DNA of 64,000 nucleotides from Mucilaginibacter terrae (GCF_031951985.1 NZ_JAVLVU010000001.1:2294001-2358000), one strand, 5' to 3'; counted from the first letter of the stretch, positions 1-8,981 are shown. Program-made: numbers and translations. Notes: a model not told the origin generated them from the letters alone.

Positions 1-456
1 GTCTATAGAAAACTCATTTGGCGTATAAGTACCCTGGTCGGCCTGCGAACCATCTATCAGTTGTATTTTTCCGAGGTTAAAATATCGTAAAGATAAGCCT
101 ATGGCATTGCGGCTATCCAACAAATGGGCATAGCTTAAATATGCCAGGTTCACATCTGAAATTAGGTTACGCAACCAGGGGCTGTATGATAATGAAACAT
201 TATCCTTATCCTCAATAAAAGCCAGTTTTGATGGGTTCCAGTAATTAGCATTCGCATCGGCACTTAATGCTACCCCGGCATCGCCCATAGCTCCCGAGCG
301 CGAATCGGGCGCAATGGTTAAAAATGGAACAGCAGTATTTATACCGTTCGAGCTACTTCCGTTGGTATTAGTATTGGTATTATTTGTTTGTGCAATAAGC
401 GCTGCAGGCAACAAAAAAAAGGATATGGATAAAGCGTAAAGCTTAGTCATTTTCAT
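1..456 (-). CDS. porV: Type IX secretion outer-membrane protein PorV (3' end outside window)
   Basis: Partial gene: the first 152 codons are present and it runs off the left edge. The N-terminus is a signal peptide (hydrophobic stretch ending in ALIAQ), followed by an Asn/Thr/Ser-rich linker. Next comes the block PFLTIAPDSRSGAMGDAG, then NYWNPSKLAF and SLSYSPWLR, which are characteristic of PorV/LptO. PorV is a beta-barrel of the type IX secretion system that carries cargo proteins to the attachment complex at the cell surface. Start: two in-frame ATGs lie at 456 and 450; the outer one is used. It is divergent from gldJ, which fits the known link between porV and gldJ in gliding Bacteroidota. 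The family call is firm. The rest of the protein cannot be checked. Confidence 0.88.
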   Translation of the reverse strand, partial: MKMTKLYALSISFFLLPAALIAQTNNTNTNTNGSSSNGINTAVPFLTIAPDSRSGAMGDAGVALSADANANYWNPSKLAFIEDKDNVSLSYSPWLRNLISDVNLAYLSYAHLLDSRNAIGLSLRYFNLGKIQLIDGSQADQGTYTPNEFSID

Positions 457-678
457 CACCACAAATTAGCTGTAATTTTTTGAAATAAACTATGAGTCAT
501 GGTATTTAAGTATGATAAAATATTGACTGTGCCGAAAAGATATTTTTAAACCTATGTAACTTATCATCGTGCAATACGTACAAAAGCTCAAATAATCCCC
601 TTCTCCTTATCCCATATTATAACATATTACTGTTAATAGATTTTTTGTAGTTTTACTAAATCCAATTTGTTAAAAAAC

Positions 679-2313
679 ATGATTAAGCGTTTTACTAAAT
701 CTGCCTTACTGTTAGGATGTGTGGGATTGTTATTAGGCAGTTGCAGTAATCCAATGAGGTCACAAAAAACCGGCATTGTTTATAATAATAAGGACAATGG
801 TGGTTATATGCGCTTTAAACAAACCCACCCTGCACCGGGCCCCGGCCTGGTAGCTATTGAGGGCGGTACGTTTGTGTGGGGTGGCAGCGCCGATCAGGAT
901 GTGGCATACGAGTACAACAACGTACGCCGCCGCATAACCGTAGGTTCGTTTTACATGGACGAAACCGAGGTGTCTAACCAGGATTGGCTCGACTATTTAC
1001 ACTACATCAGCATTACTTTTCCGGGCGATAGGGAGCTTTATTACAATGCCACTCCTGATACATTGGTATGGCGCAGGCCATTATCATACAACGAACCGTA
1101 CGTTGACAACTATTTAAGGCACCCGGCCTTTCAGGATTACCCGGTTGTGGGCGTAACCTGGGATCAAGCTAAAGAATACTGCGTTTTTCGTACCAACCAA
1201 ATGAACGAAAACATTTTACGTGAAAGCGGCCGGTTGGCCAGTTGGAAAGATGCATCGGGCAATGGAGGTGCAGGTACTGCTGCTGCAAGCGGCAAAGCGA
1301 GTGCTACCGAACCATTTGATACCGAAATATATTTGAACGGGCAAATTAAAGGCCAGGGCATTGACGGCAAAAAAATGATGCCTGATATGAACCCATTGGC
1401 TAAACCAGGCACCGGCGGCAAACCAACCCGCACCGTTCGCATGGAAGACGGTATATTAAAGCCGAGCTTCCGTTTACCATCAGAAGCCGAATGGGAATAT
1501 GCTGCCATGGGCTTAGCGGGTAATACGCAATACGAAAACATTGAAGACGGTAAAATTTATCCGTGGAATGGCATGGGTGTTCGTTCGCCTAAAAAACGTA
1601 CCCGCGGTATGATTATGGCCAACTTTAAACGTGGTGCAGGTGATAACATGGGTGTAGCCGGTTCATTAAACGACAAGGCCGATATTACCGCACCAGTGCG
1701 CTCGTTTGAGCCTAACGATTTTGGCTTGTACAACATGGCCGGTAACGTTAACGAGTGGACCGGCGATACTTATCGCCAGATGACTTTTGAAGACGCCGAC
1801 GACTTTAACCCTTTCCGCGGTAATGAGTGGACCAACAAAAAACTGGCCGACCCTGAAAAAGGCTTGTACGCCAAAGATAAATACGGCCGCCCTATAAGAG
1901 AGGCTGCAAAATCGAACAAAAAACTATCATGGGCCGAGTTTACAGCGCAACAGCAAGGTGGCAACAGCGTTACCCCGCCGGCTACTAATGCTGCTGGTAC
2001 AACTGCTGCCATTGCAGCATCGGGCAAACCGTTTAAACATGATCAACGAGGCGCAGCCGATTCGACCGATAACAGCCTTTATGGGGTAACTACATTGGTA
2101 AACGACCGCTCAAAGGTTTATAAAGGTGGCTCATGGAATGACCGCGCTATGTGGCTAAACCCTGCTACCCGCCGTTTTATGGATCAAGGTGAGGCCAGTG
2201 CCGAAGTAGGTTTCCGTTGTGCCATGACTATGGTTGGCGCTCCCGAAATTAATCCTAACGGTAAATCACACTTTAGCGTGAAGAAACCTAAAAACTACAA
2301 TCCTAAGAAATAA
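679..2313 (+). CDS. gldJ: Gliding motility / T9SS lipoprotein GldJ
   Basis: The protein has 544 residues from the ATG at 679. An in-frame TTG at 667 would add four residues but is less likely. A lipoprotein signal peptide ends in LLLGSC, so Cys22 would be lipidated. The body is a formylglycine-generating-enzyme (SUMF1)-like fold: EGGTFVWGG, FYMDETEVSNQDWLDYL, YPVVGVTWDQAKEYC, FRLPSEAEWEYAA, GLYNMAGNVNEWTGD and, at the C-terminus, GGSWNDR and EVGFRCAM. The length and the segment WRRPLSYNEPYVDNYLRHPAF fit GldJ better than the shorter GldK. GldJ is an outer-membrane-associated lipoprotein needed for gliding and for GldK stability in Flavobacterium. Ala/Gly-rich linkers near residues 195-215 and 430-445 look like family-specific insertions. 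A terminator follows directly. Confidence 0.87.
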   Translation: MIKRFTKSALLLGCVGLLLGSCSNPMRSQKTGIVYNNKDNGGYMRFKQTHPAPGPGLVAIEGGTFVWGGSADQDVAYEYNNVRRRITVGSFYMDETEVSNQDWLDYLHYISITFPGDRELYYNATPDTLVWRRPLSYNEPYVDNYLRHPAFQDYPVVGVTWDQAKEYCVFRTNQMNENILRESGRLASWKDASGNGGAGTAAASGKASATEPFDTEIYLNGQIKGQGIDGKKMMPDMNPLAKPGTGGKPTRTVRMEDGILKPSFRLPSEAEWEYAAMGLAGNTQYENIEDGKIYPWNGMGVRSPKKRTRGMIMANFKRGAGDNMGVAGSLNDKADITAPVRSFEPNDFGLYNMAGNVNEWTGDTYRQMTFEDADDFNPFRGNEWTNKKLADPEKGLYAKDKYGRPIREAAKSNKKLSWAEFTAQQQGGNSVTPPATNAAGTTAAIAASGKPFKHDQRGAADSTDNSLYGVTTLVNDRSKVYKGGSWNDRAMWLNPATRRFMDQGEASAEVGFRCAMTMVGAPEINPNGKSHFSVKKPKNYNPKK

Positions 2314-2330
2314 AGAATATTTTTAATAGA

Positions 2331-2359
2331 AAGCCTGCTACACCTTAGCAGGCTTTTTT
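2331..2359 (+). terminator. Intrinsic terminator after gldJ
   Basis: A perfect 10-bp stem (2331-2340 with 2346-2355) and a 5-nt loop are followed by a T run ending at 2359. It lies 18 bp after the gldJ stop codon. Confidence 0.85.
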
Positions 2360-2429
2360 ACGTTATAAGCGCACCGGATTTGTTTAAATAATGGTATAGT
2401 TGTATATATGCCTTTACATCCTTACCCAC

Positions 2430-2756
2430 ATGAACAACTCAGTCAATAAAATTCTGAAAATTATTGCTTTGGCAATAGTTGCATTTCTTTTAATTGATAC
2501 GGTTTCGAAAATTGATATTTCATCGTCGAAGAATGACCTTCTCTTATTTAAAAAGAAAAAGGAAATAGATGCTTTAGAAGATGCAACCGAAGTAAAATAT
2601 AAAGCTAAAGACACGCTTGACACCGTTCGCCGTAAACAGGAAGATGATTCAACGGCAGCAATAATTAACATGAACCTGTTAATTATATTGGTATGCATAC
2701 AAGTTTATTTGAACTATTACGGCAATAATTCAAACAAAGCACAACAGCCAGATTAG
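2430..2756 (+). CDS. Small hypothetical membrane protein
   Basis: The protein has 108 residues from the ATG at 2430. A TTG-started extension from 2400 is less likely. It contains an N-terminal hydrophobic segment (about residues 8-24, IIALAIVAFLLI), a highly charged, Lys/Asp/Glu-rich middle (about 30-75) and a second hydrophobic segment near 80-95 (INMNLLIILVCIQVYLNYY). This suggests two transmembrane helices flanking a polar loop. I do not recognise a family. Its stop codon abuts the stop of the convergent glycosyltransferase with no spacer, so the two genes have no room for separate terminators. Confidence 0.6.
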   Translation: MNNSVNKILKIIALAIVAFLLIDTVSKIDISSSKNDLLLFKKKKEIDALEDATEVKYKAKDTLDTVRRKQEDDSTAAIINMNLLIILVCIQVYLNYYGNNSNKAQQPD

Positions 2757-3638
2757 TTAGTTTTTCAGCTTCTTTTTCAAACTGCGGATAATTGAACGCC
2801 TTATGTTCCAGGTACGTTCAAACTTAACTTTGGAGTACTTGCCATACGTTTTTTTCCAGAAAGGCGTATTATACGATGCCCAAACTTTATAGCCAAAATG
2901 CACTAACGAACCAGAAATATCCCATGGTTTGGGCGAACCCACAAAATGCAAAATGGCCTTTTCTGAGTTTTCGGGGCGTTGACTGGCCGGGTACCATGGC
3001 ACATTATAAATATCAGGCAATATTGCGAATTGGCCTTTAATGTATAAATTAAGTAAGGTTTGATCGTGCGAACGTAAAAGTATGCCGTGTTCTTTAGTCA
3101 ACTCATCAATTGCTGTATCAATGTCCAGTTCATTCCAGCGCTTAATATTGAACAGCACTACACCCGAGTTAAAGTACGGCGTTTCCGGGTCCCAGCCCTG
3201 GTTTTCTATAAAGAAATCTTTCTCTAAACACCATTTCACAGCAGAGCCGTGTACAGCGGCATAAGGCTTATCGCCAAAATCAAAATTTTCGAGCGTTAAA
3301 ACATCAGATAATATTATAAGATCGGCATCAAGGTACAGGGCAGTATCGCTTTTAACAGTACGCGGAATTAGTAACCTGCCATAAGCCGTCCAGTCGCCTT
3401 GTAAGGAGAGCAAATGACCAAAAATGGCTTTAGCGTCAAAATATACAAACTCCGGCTTTTGTGTATATCCTTCGCCAACAAGTAGTTTTAAGATATTCTC
3501 CTGATCACCTGGTTCAAAATCGGTATATATAAACCAAAGTTTTAGTTTTTGAGGAGCTGAGCAATTTCTGATTAATGAGGTTAAGGTTGGCCCCATGCCC
3601 TCCAATCCGAGGTGATTGATGTTAAATACAATATCCAT
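2757..3638 (-). CDS. Glycosyltransferase family 8 protein
   Basis: The protein has 293 residues. It starts with the Rossmann-like strand MDIVFNINHLGLEGM, typical of GT8 enzymes such as LgtC and general stress glycosyltransferases. The metal- and nucleotide-sugar-binding DxD motif is in LYLDADLIIL near residue 105. Later blocks fit the family: FNSGVVLFNIKRW, HDQTLLNLYIKGQF and HFVGSPKPW, the last carrying the conserved His and Gly near the C-terminus. The C-terminal tail is Lys/Arg-rich (RRSIIRSLKKKLKN), which suggests peripheral membrane attachment. GT8 enzymes transfer hexoses from UDP-sugars to lipopolysaccharide or other glycans with retention of configuration. The acceptor cannot be told. 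No other polysaccharide genes are adjacent. Confidence 0.87.
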   Translation of the reverse strand: MDIVFNINHLGLEGMGPTLTSLIRNCSAPQKLKLWFIYTDFEPGDQENILKLLVGEGYTQKPEFVYFDAKAIFGHLLSLQGDWTAYGRLLIPRTVKSDTALYLDADLIILSDVLTLENFDFGDKPYAAVHGSAVKWCLEKDFFIENQGWDPETPYFNSGVVLFNIKRWNELDIDTAIDELTKEHGILLRSHDQTLLNLYIKGQFAILPDIYNVPWYPASQRPENSEKAILHFVGSPKPWDISGSLVHFGYKVWASYNTPFWKKTYGKYSKVKFERTWNIRRSIIRSLKKKLKN

Positions 3639-3842
3639 GTTATTGTCGTGATATATTAGCCAGGGTACAAATTATTAGTTAATCTGCATCCTAGAAAGCA
3701 CAATCCTCTCACAAAGCTTAAATAACATTGCGCACAGACTAATTACCAAAGATTATAAATAATATTTAAAATAATTGCACCAAACGGGAATTTATTTTGC
3801 AAAACTCTTAACAAATATTCCATTATTCACCTTCTCATAAAC

Positions 3843-3877
3843 AAAAAAAGGCATACAACTATATGCTGTATGCCTTT
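3843..3877 (-). terminator. Intrinsic terminator of the lipoprotein/DUF4159 unit
   Basis: An 11-bp stem (3847-3857 with 3867-3877) has a 9-nt loop. Read on the minus strand it is followed by a run of seven T residues. It lies just downstream of the stop codon at 3898. Confidence 0.8.
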
Positions 3878-3897
3878 AATAATACATTATCTAGCAA

Positions 3898-4683
3898 TTA
3901 CTCGTTTTTAACAGATGCTTGAAATATAACTTTGTAACTCGTGCTTGAGCCCTCGTTGTACAATTGAAGTGAAACATCGGCCGTATCCCAAGGCTGATTT
4001 TTCATGGCTGTTGCAAAAGGTGCAAAAGCTGTTGTATTAGCCTGAAAGCCTTTATAATCTGCGGCCTTAAAATTCAACACACCATATTGAACAACATTAT
4101 CAGTGCTATCAATTGTTTTGTAAACATAACGCTCAAAGTACACGTGGGTGTATCCAATTAGTGTGGGCGGTAAAAACAATTCGTAATAAGCATCGGTAGG
4201 TAAAGCTGCTACGGCAAAGCTAATACCATAGTTACTATCGTGCACAAACAAGTTAGTTTTCCAGTTATCGGCCAGTTTACCCGTAGGCCCTACAAAGGTG
4301 CTGCTGTTTGCGGTATTTAAAGCCGTTTCAAAACGGTACATTCTTGATTTGGTGTATACCTTGATATTAGTGCTCCAGGTGCCGGTATAAACCCCATTTA
4401 ATGATATGGTGTAGAAGGTGCCACCCTTAGTTGCCTTTTTACGTATGGTAGAAGTTCCGCTGCTCAATACCGCTACAACTGAATCGGTGGTGTTAATGTC
4501 AATACTCGTTCTTGGAAAGGCAATAACCACCTGGTTTTGGTTATCAGAGCCATTTCCTGTGCCGGTTGTTGGGTTGGGAGGTGTTACATCATCGCCACCG
4601 TTGCTATACGTTCGGCATGATGAAATGGCGGCAATAACCGTAACAGCTAAAACTATGAATTTCAATTGGGTAAATATTTTCAT
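3898..4683 (-). CDS. Hypothetical lipoprotein
   Basis: The protein has 261 residues with a clear lipoprotein signal: hydrophobic LKFIVLAVTVIAA followed by the lipobox ISSC (Cys23). A low-complexity Thr/Pro/Gly/Asn linker (about residues 30-50) precedes a globular, Ser/Thr-rich domain predicted to be mostly beta strands. No catalytic motif is seen and I do not recognise a family. It lies 30 bp downstream of the DUF4159 gene on the same strand and is followed by a terminator, so the two are probably cotranscribed. Export to the periplasm or outer membrane is likely. The function is unknown. Confidence 0.7.
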   Translation of the reverse strand: MKIFTQLKFIVLAVTVIAAISSCRTYSNGGDDVTPPNPTTGTGNGSDNQNQVVIAFPRTSIDINTTDSVVAVLSSGTSTIRKKATKGGTFYTISLNGVYTGTWSTNIKVYTKSRMYRFETALNTANSSTFVGPTGKLADNWKTNLFVHDSNYGISFAVAALPTDAYYELFLPPTLIGYTHVYFERYVYKTIDSTDNVVQYGVLNFKAADYKGFQANTTAFAPFATAMKNQPWDTADVSLQLYNEGSSTSYKVIFQASVKNE

Positions 4684-4713
4684 ACTTTGTACTTCGTCTA
4701 AAATTATGCCATA

Positions 4714-5400
4714 TTATTGGGTAAGAGCGTATTGCACCAGGTTAGCACCCATGCGCAAAGCCTTTAGCCGTGTCTCCTGGCTATCGCCGGCGTAGGTGCC
4801 CAAATCTTCCCAACCATTGCCTAAATCGCATTCTACGTCGTAAAAACACACTAAACGACCATTGTAAATTAAGCCGTACCCTTGCGGGCGCTTACTGTCA
4901 TGCTCATGAATTTTGGGTAAACCATTTGGAAAATCAAATTTTTGATGATAAATAGGATGGTTCAGCGGCAGCTCTACAAAATCCAATTCGGGGAAAATTT
5001 TCTTCATTTGGGGGCGTATAAATTTATCCAACCCATAGTTATCGCATATATGCAAAAAGCCGCCCCCTGTAAGGTATTTACGCAGGTTCCGCACATCCTG
5101 ATCGGAGAAGATCACATTGCCATGCCCGGTCATAAAAATAAACGGGTAGTGAAATATTTCGGCGCTCCCTGCTTCTACCGTCTCATCCTCTGCCCTGAAG
5201 TTTGTTTTAAGGTTTTGATTACAGAATCTGATAAGGTTGGGCAATGCGGTACGGTCGGCATACCAATCGCCGCCGCCGTTGTATTTGAGGCGGGCTAAGG
5301 TATAAGTTGGCACCGGGGCATAACTGCTTAACACCATGCTAAACATCAGCAGTGTTAAAACAGTCTTTTTTACATTAAATTCTATCCCGTAAAACCTCAT
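4714..5400 (-). CDS. DUF4159 domain protein
   Basis: The protein has 228 residues, with an N-terminal hydrophobic export signal (about residues 12-28, VLTLLMFSMVLSSYA). The body matches the DUF4159 family as I know it: LARLKYNGGGDWYADRTALPNL, then FIFMTGHGNVIFSDQDVRNLRKYLTGGGFL, HICDNYG and PIYHQKFDFPNGLPK. In family members this fold resembles a glutamine-amidotransferase-like or ThuA-like domain, and it is often found near MoxR/BatA-type genes. No such genes are next to it here. The gene has about 170 bp of its own upstream sequence holding a GGTGTTCAA-type repeat. It is followed by the hypothetical lipoprotein gene. Confidence 0.8.
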   Translation of the reverse strand: MRFYGIEFNVKKTVLTLLMFSMVLSSYAPVPTYTLARLKYNGGGDWYADRTALPNLIRFCNQNLKTNFRAEDETVEAGSAEIFHYPFIFMTGHGNVIFSDQDVRNLRKYLTGGGFLHICDNYGLDKFIRPQMKKIFPELDFVELPLNHPIYHQKFDFPNGLPKIHEHDSKRPQGYGLIYNGRLVCFYDVECDLGNGWEDLGTYAGDSQETRLKALRMGANLVQYALTQ

Positions 5401-5453
5401 ATTTCCTCAAAAACCTTTTATTATTACGCGTTATTACTCGGTTTATCTTTACT

Positions 5454-5516
5454 GTTCAATCAGGTGTTCAATTTAATGGGGTAAACACTTTGAACACTGA
5501 CACAATCCTGTCACCA
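5454..5516. repeat. GGTGTTCAATTTA-type intergenic repeat, copy 1
   Basis: The segment contains GGTGTTCAATTTAATG and, about 13 bp later, TTGAACACTGACA followed by ATCCTGTCA. The same ordered blocks occur around the IS element at 42173-42229 and 43542-43583. The GTGTTCAA and TTGAACAC ends are inverted relative to each other, so the element can fold. Confidence 0.6.
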
Positions 5517-5568
5517 TCTTATCTCAGCAAGTGGTATTTAGCTCCTTGCAATCAAGTTTAAGTAATTA

Positions 5569-6279
5569 CTATCTATTCAAAAAATTCACTTCAAAACAAG
5601 CTTCTAAAGCCGCTGTTTCGGTGCGAAGCCTGCTGTCGCCTAAAGTTATGGGTTTAAAGCCATTGTGCAAAGCATCAGCTATCTCTTTTTCGGTAAAGTC
5701 GCCCTCGGGCCCAATTAAAATCAGGCACCTGCCTTTTAATTGCAATTGCGAAGCCAGGCTTACCTTATCCTCACCGGGCAAACAGTGGGCTATAAATTTT
5801 TGTCCATCAAACGCTGCCGAAAGCAACTTGCTTAAAGGCTGCATGGCATTTAACTGCGGGTGGTAAGCCTTTAACGACTGCTTAACAGCCGAGGTAATGA
5901 TCTTATCCAAGCGTTCAACCTTAGCCTCTTTACGCTCCGAGCGCTGGCATTGTATCAATGATATTTCATCTATACCAATCTCCGTAGCTTTTTCTAAAAA
6001 CCACTCCAGCCGCTCAATATTTTTGGTTGGAGCAACGGCTATATTCAGGTAATGGTTGCGCTTCCCGTATTCCTCTTTTACCTCGGTAATGGCCAGCAAT
6101 GTTTTCTTAGGATGCGCATCCATAATGCGGGCGGTGTAAAAGCCGCCACGGCCGTCAACCAGTTGTATATGATCATCGGGCTGAAGACGCAATACGCGTA
6201 TGGCATGCTTGCTTTCCTCCTCGCTCAGCATGTAGTGCGTTGCGTTGGGGGCTATATCAGGGGTATAAAAAATGTGCAT
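5569..6279 (-). CDS. rsmE: 16S rRNA (uracil-1498-N3)-methyltransferase RsmE
   Basis: The protein has 236 residues from the ATG at 6279 (MHIFYTPDI). Earlier codons up to 6312 overlap the upstream terminator and are unlikely to be used. The order of motifs is that of RsmE, a SPOUT-class, trefoil-knot methyltransferase. The N-terminal PUA-like part has SEEESKHAIRVLRL. ERLEWFLEKATEIGIDEI and RSERKEAK follow. The C-terminal knot has LILIGPEGDF, then ITLGDSRLRTETAA, which forms the S-adenosylmethionine pocket. It methylates U1498 of 16S rRNA in the assembled small subunit. The length is normal. The neighbouring genes give no further clue. Confidence 0.93.
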   Translation of the reverse strand: MHIFYTPDIAPNATHYMLSEEESKHAIRVLRLQPDDHIQLVDGRGGFYTARIMDAHPKKTLLAITEVKEEYGKRNHYLNIAVAPTKNIERLEWFLEKATEIGIDEISLIQCQRSERKEAKVERLDKIITSAVKQSLKAYHPQLNAMQPLSKLLSAAFDGQKFIAHCLPGEDKVSLASQLQLKGRCLILIGPEGDFTEKEIADALHNGFKPITLGDSRLRTETAALEACFEVNFLNR

Positions 6280-6310
6280 GCTTTGTAATTTACAATACTC
6301 CAAAAATAGC

Positions 6311-6350
6311 AAACGCGGAAGATAAGCCGATCGCTTTTCTTTCCGCGTTT
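6311..6350 (-). terminator. Terminator of the CorC-like gene
   Basis: A perfect 10-bp stem (6311-6320 with 6341-6350) has a 20-nt loop. On the minus strand it is followed, after a few bases, by a T run. It lies between the CorC-like stop at 6372 and the rsmE start. Confidence 0.7.
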
Positions 6351-6371
6351 GAATATTAGTTTATGAAAAGA

Positions 6372-7715
6372 TTAGTGATCGTCTTTCATATCTTCTTCGT
6401 TGATCAGCAGTTCTAACTTAACCGATTCAATGTTTTGTTCAGATTTGCGCAGTACGGTAATGTTATAGCCATTTGCTTCGCGCTGTTCGCCAACATCAGG
6501 TATCTTACCAAATATTTCGCTTACCCAACCCGATACCGTATCAAAGTCGCCATCCTCAGGTAGATCATGTGGCAAGGCTTCGTTTACGTCGTAAATAGAT
6601 GCTACGGCGTTTACAATAAATTCACGGTCGTTTACCTTTTCAACAATTGGCTTTTCCTCGTCAAACTCATCCTGTATCTCTCCTACCAATTCCTCTACAA
6701 TATCTTCGAGGGTAACCATACCTGCTGTACCACCAAACTCATCAAGCACAATAGCTATCTGAATACGGCGTAGCTTCAGCTCGGCCATCAACTCGTTGAT
6801 TTTTTTGGTTTCGGGGATGAAGTAAGGCTTGCGAATTATATTCTTCAGCTCAAATTCTTCCTTACGGGCCAATAAAGGCAAAATGTCTTTAGCGTGTACA
6901 ATGCCTACAATCTTGTCTAACGAATCATCGTAAACAGGCATACGTGAGTATCCTTCGGTAACCAGGCAATCTAATACTTCAGGCGGAGTGCTATCCATCT
7001 CTATGCCCGAAATTTTAGTACGGGGCACCATGATATTTTTCACCACACGCTCATTAAAATCAAAAACGTTTTTAATAAGTTCGTGCTCGTTGGAGTCCAG
7101 CGCGCCGCTTTCTTTTCCTTGCTCAAGCAAGTATTGTAATTCTTCGGATGAATGGTGAGATTCTTCGCCGTGTACGGCAACTACACCAAACAACTTTAAG
7201 ATAAAATTGGCAAAGCTATTGAGTAACCATATGGCCGGGCGAAACACCACAAAAAAGAAACGCATGGGGTATGATACCGCCAGCGTAGTGCGTACCGACC
7301 GTTGTATGGCCAATGATTTAGGCGCCAGTTCGCCAAATACGATGTGCAAAATGGTGATGGTAACAAAGGCTACCACATGACTTATATTGATAATAAGAGG
7401 GGAAGTGATTACCAGGCCAAACATTGAAAATGTTTTAAGCATGATATTAGATACCACACTCTCGCCGGCCCAGCCCAAACCCAGCGAAGCAATGGTTATA
7501 CCCAGCTGCGTGGCAGCCAGGTATCCATCTAAGTTGTGCATTATGCCCCGGGCAACTTTGGCCATGCTGCTGCCGGCCTTTGCCTGTATTTCAATTTGCG
7601 AACCGCGTACACGCACCATGGCGAATTCGGCGGCTACAAAAAAACCATTTAACAATACCAAAAATATGGTAAGGAATATATGAAAACCGTTTATGTCAAT
7701 CGTCTCGGGGTCCAT
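6372..7715 (-). CDS. CorC/HlyC-type CBS-domain membrane protein (hemolysin family)
   Basis: The protein has 447 residues with three domains in order. First is a CNNM/DUF21 transmembrane domain (about 10-200) with LNGFFVAAEFAMVRVR and ATQLGITIASLGLGW. Next is a pair of CBS domains (about 210-335) starting at VKNIMVPRTKISGIE. Last is a C-terminal CorC_HlyC (transporter-associated) domain with DFDTVSGWV and IFGKIPDVGE. Such proteins are inner-membrane proteins implicated in Mg2+ or cation export. The CBS pair probably senses adenine nucleotides or Mg-ATP. It is 8 bp downstream of pyrophosphatase, so cotranscription is likely. The acidic strip EIQDEFDEEKP near 345 is typical. The older label hemolysin should not be taken as a toxin function. 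Confidence 0.88.
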   Translation of the reverse strand: MDPETIDINGFHIFLTIFLVLLNGFFVAAEFAMVRVRGSQIEIQAKAGSSMAKVARGIMHNLDGYLAATQLGITIASLGLGWAGESVVSNIMLKTFSMFGLVITSPLIINISHVVAFVTITILHIVFGELAPKSLAIQRSVRTTLAVSYPMRFFFVVFRPAIWLLNSFANFILKLFGVVAVHGEESHHSSEELQYLLEQGKESGALDSNEHELIKNVFDFNERVVKNIMVPRTKISGIEMDSTPPEVLDCLVTEGYSRMPVYDDSLDKIVGIVHAKDILPLLARKEEFELKNIIRKPYFIPETKKINELMAELKLRRIQIAIVLDEFGGTAGMVTLEDIVEELVGEIQDEFDEEKPIVEKVNDREFIVNAVASIYDVNEALPHDLPEDGDFDTVSGWVSEIFGKIPDVGEQREANGYNITVLRKSEQNIESVKLELLINEEDMKDDH

Positions 7716-7723
7716 TTATAGAG

Positions 7724-8269
7724 TTATTGGTTCGAACGGAAAGTAGAATTATACAATTCTAAACTTTCTTGAATTACCTTAAGCGCATAAGGTTTGCCCA
7801 TTAAGTGCTCAATGGTCACGTTTTTGCCTTCCAGCTTTTTGTAATCCTGGAAGAAGCGAACGATCTCTTTCATAGCATGCGGTGGCAATTCATTAAGGTC
7901 GTTAATGTAGTTGACCGACATATCATTTTTAGCAACAGCAATAATTTTATCGTCTTGCTCGCCGTTATCAACCATGTGCATTACGCCAATTACTTTAGCT
8001 TCGATCAGCGACATCGGGAATACGTCAACCGAACATAAAACCAAAATATCAAGCGGATCTTTATCATCGCAATAAGTTTGCGGAATGAATCCATAATTGG
8101 CCGGATACATTACGGATGAAAATAATACGCGATCAAGTTTTAATAAGCCTGAATCTTTGTCGATTTCGTATTTGGCTTTTGAACCTTTAGGAATTTCAAT
8201 AATAGCATTAACAACTTCGGGAAGATCTTCGCCCGGAGTTACCTGATGCCAGGGGTGCTGTGTACTCAT
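7724..8269 (-). CDS. ppa: Inorganic pyrophosphatase (family I)
   Basis: The protein has 181 residues and is a soluble family I pyrophosphatase. The conserved blocks are [30 protein letters not shown] and the signature [10 protein letters not shown], whose aspartates bind the catalytic metal ions. It hydrolyses pyrophosphate in the cytoplasm and so pulls nucleic acid, amino-acid activation and SAM synthesis forward. The length fits the bacterial family. It sits 29 bp after dedA and 8 bp before the CorC-like gene on the same strand, in line with a small operon downstream of complex I. Confidence 0.95.
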   Translation of the reverse strand: MSTQHPWHQVTPGEDLPEVVNAIIEIPKGSKAKYEIDKDSGLLKLDRVLFSSVMYPANYGFIPQTYCDDKDPLDILVLCSVDVFPMSLIEAKVIGVMHMVDNGEQDDKIIAVAKNDMSVNYINDLNELPPHAMKEIVRFFQDYKKLEGKNVTIEHLMGKPYALKVIQESLELYNSTFRSNQ

Positions 8270-8298
8270 GTGTAGAATTAGTGTGAATATTGAATAAA

Positions 8299-8943
8299 TT
8301 AATGTTCGTCGTTTTTGTTTTCGCCTTTTCCGCGTTTTACAAAGGCAATAATAAGCGGTATACTTGTTACTACTATTAATGCAATTACAATATACTGTAA
8401 ATAGTTTTTAATTTGTGGATATTTTATACCTAAAAAATACCCGAGTAACGTTAATGTGCATACCCAGGCAATACTACCTACAAAATTATATAAAGTAAAC
8501 TTTTTAAAGTCAACCTTAACCACACCTGCAAAAATAGGTGCAAAAGTTCTGATGATGGGAAAAAACCGGCCTAACACGAGCGCCATACCACCATATTTCT
8601 GGTAAAACTCGCGGGCCAGGGTAATGTGCTTCTTCTTAAAAAAAAGCGTGTCTTTTCTGTTCTCCATAAGCGGCCCGGTGCGGAAACCAAACCAGTAACC
8701 GGTATAGTTACCCAATACCCCAGCTGCAATTAATGACAGTACAAGTGTATACACGGGTACATCCAACAGGCCGGTTGCACAAAACAATCCTGCCATAAAC
8801 AGCAGGTAGTCTCCCGGAAGAAAGAATCCGAAGAACAGCCCTGTTTCGGCATATACCACGATCAGCAAAAGGTAGAAACCGCCCTTACTGATGATGGATT
8901 GTGCGTCCGTTAGATTTTGGAGATGCTCCCAGAAATTTTCCAT
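8299..8943 (-). CDS. DedA family membrane protein
   Basis: The protein has 214 residues with several hydrophobic segments. The DedA/SNARE-associated (VTT) signature is clear: [16 protein letters not shown], then a [13 protein letters not shown] block, and [23 protein letters not shown] with the conserved Arg residues. It ends with a late hydrophobic helix and a charged tail ([12 protein letters not shown]). DedA proteins are inner-membrane proteins. Members act in undecaprenyl phosphate or phospholipid recycling and envelope homeostasis. It is 38 bp from nuoN, with a perfect inverted repeat in between, so it may begin its own unit. Confidence 0.9.
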   Translation of the reverse strand: MENFWEHLQNLTDAQSIISKGGFYLLLIVVYAETGLFFGFFLPGDYLLFMAGLFCATGLLDVPVYTLVLSLIAAGVLGNYTGYWFGFRTGPLMENRKDTLFFKKKHITLAREFYQKYGGMALVLGRFFPIIRTFAPIFAGVVKVDFKKFTLYNFVGSIAWVCTLTLLGYFLGIKYPQIKNYLQYIVIALIVVTSIPLIIAFVKRGKGENKNDEH

Positions 8944-8947
8944 TCAC

Positions 8948-8971
8948 AATATTTGTAAAGCTACAAATATT
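8948..8971. repeat. Perfect 10-bp inverted repeat between nuoN and dedA
   Basis: Arms of 10 bp (8948-8957 and 8962-8971) are separated by 4 bp and read AATATTTGTA and TACAAATATT. No T run follows on the minus strand. It could be an operator for dedA or a weak end hairpin for the nuo transcript. Confidence 0.4.
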
Positions 8972-8981
8972 ATAACAATTG

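Noticed and set aside
667..678. A TTG start for gldJ at 667
   Set aside because: The ATG at 679 gives a standard lipoprotein signal peptide (basic start, hydrophobic core, LGSC). The extra four residues add nothing recognisable.
457..678. Paired divergent promoters between porV and gldJ
   Set aside because: No exact TAnnTTTG with a good upstream TTG was found on either strand. Only near matches are present, so no promoter is annotated.
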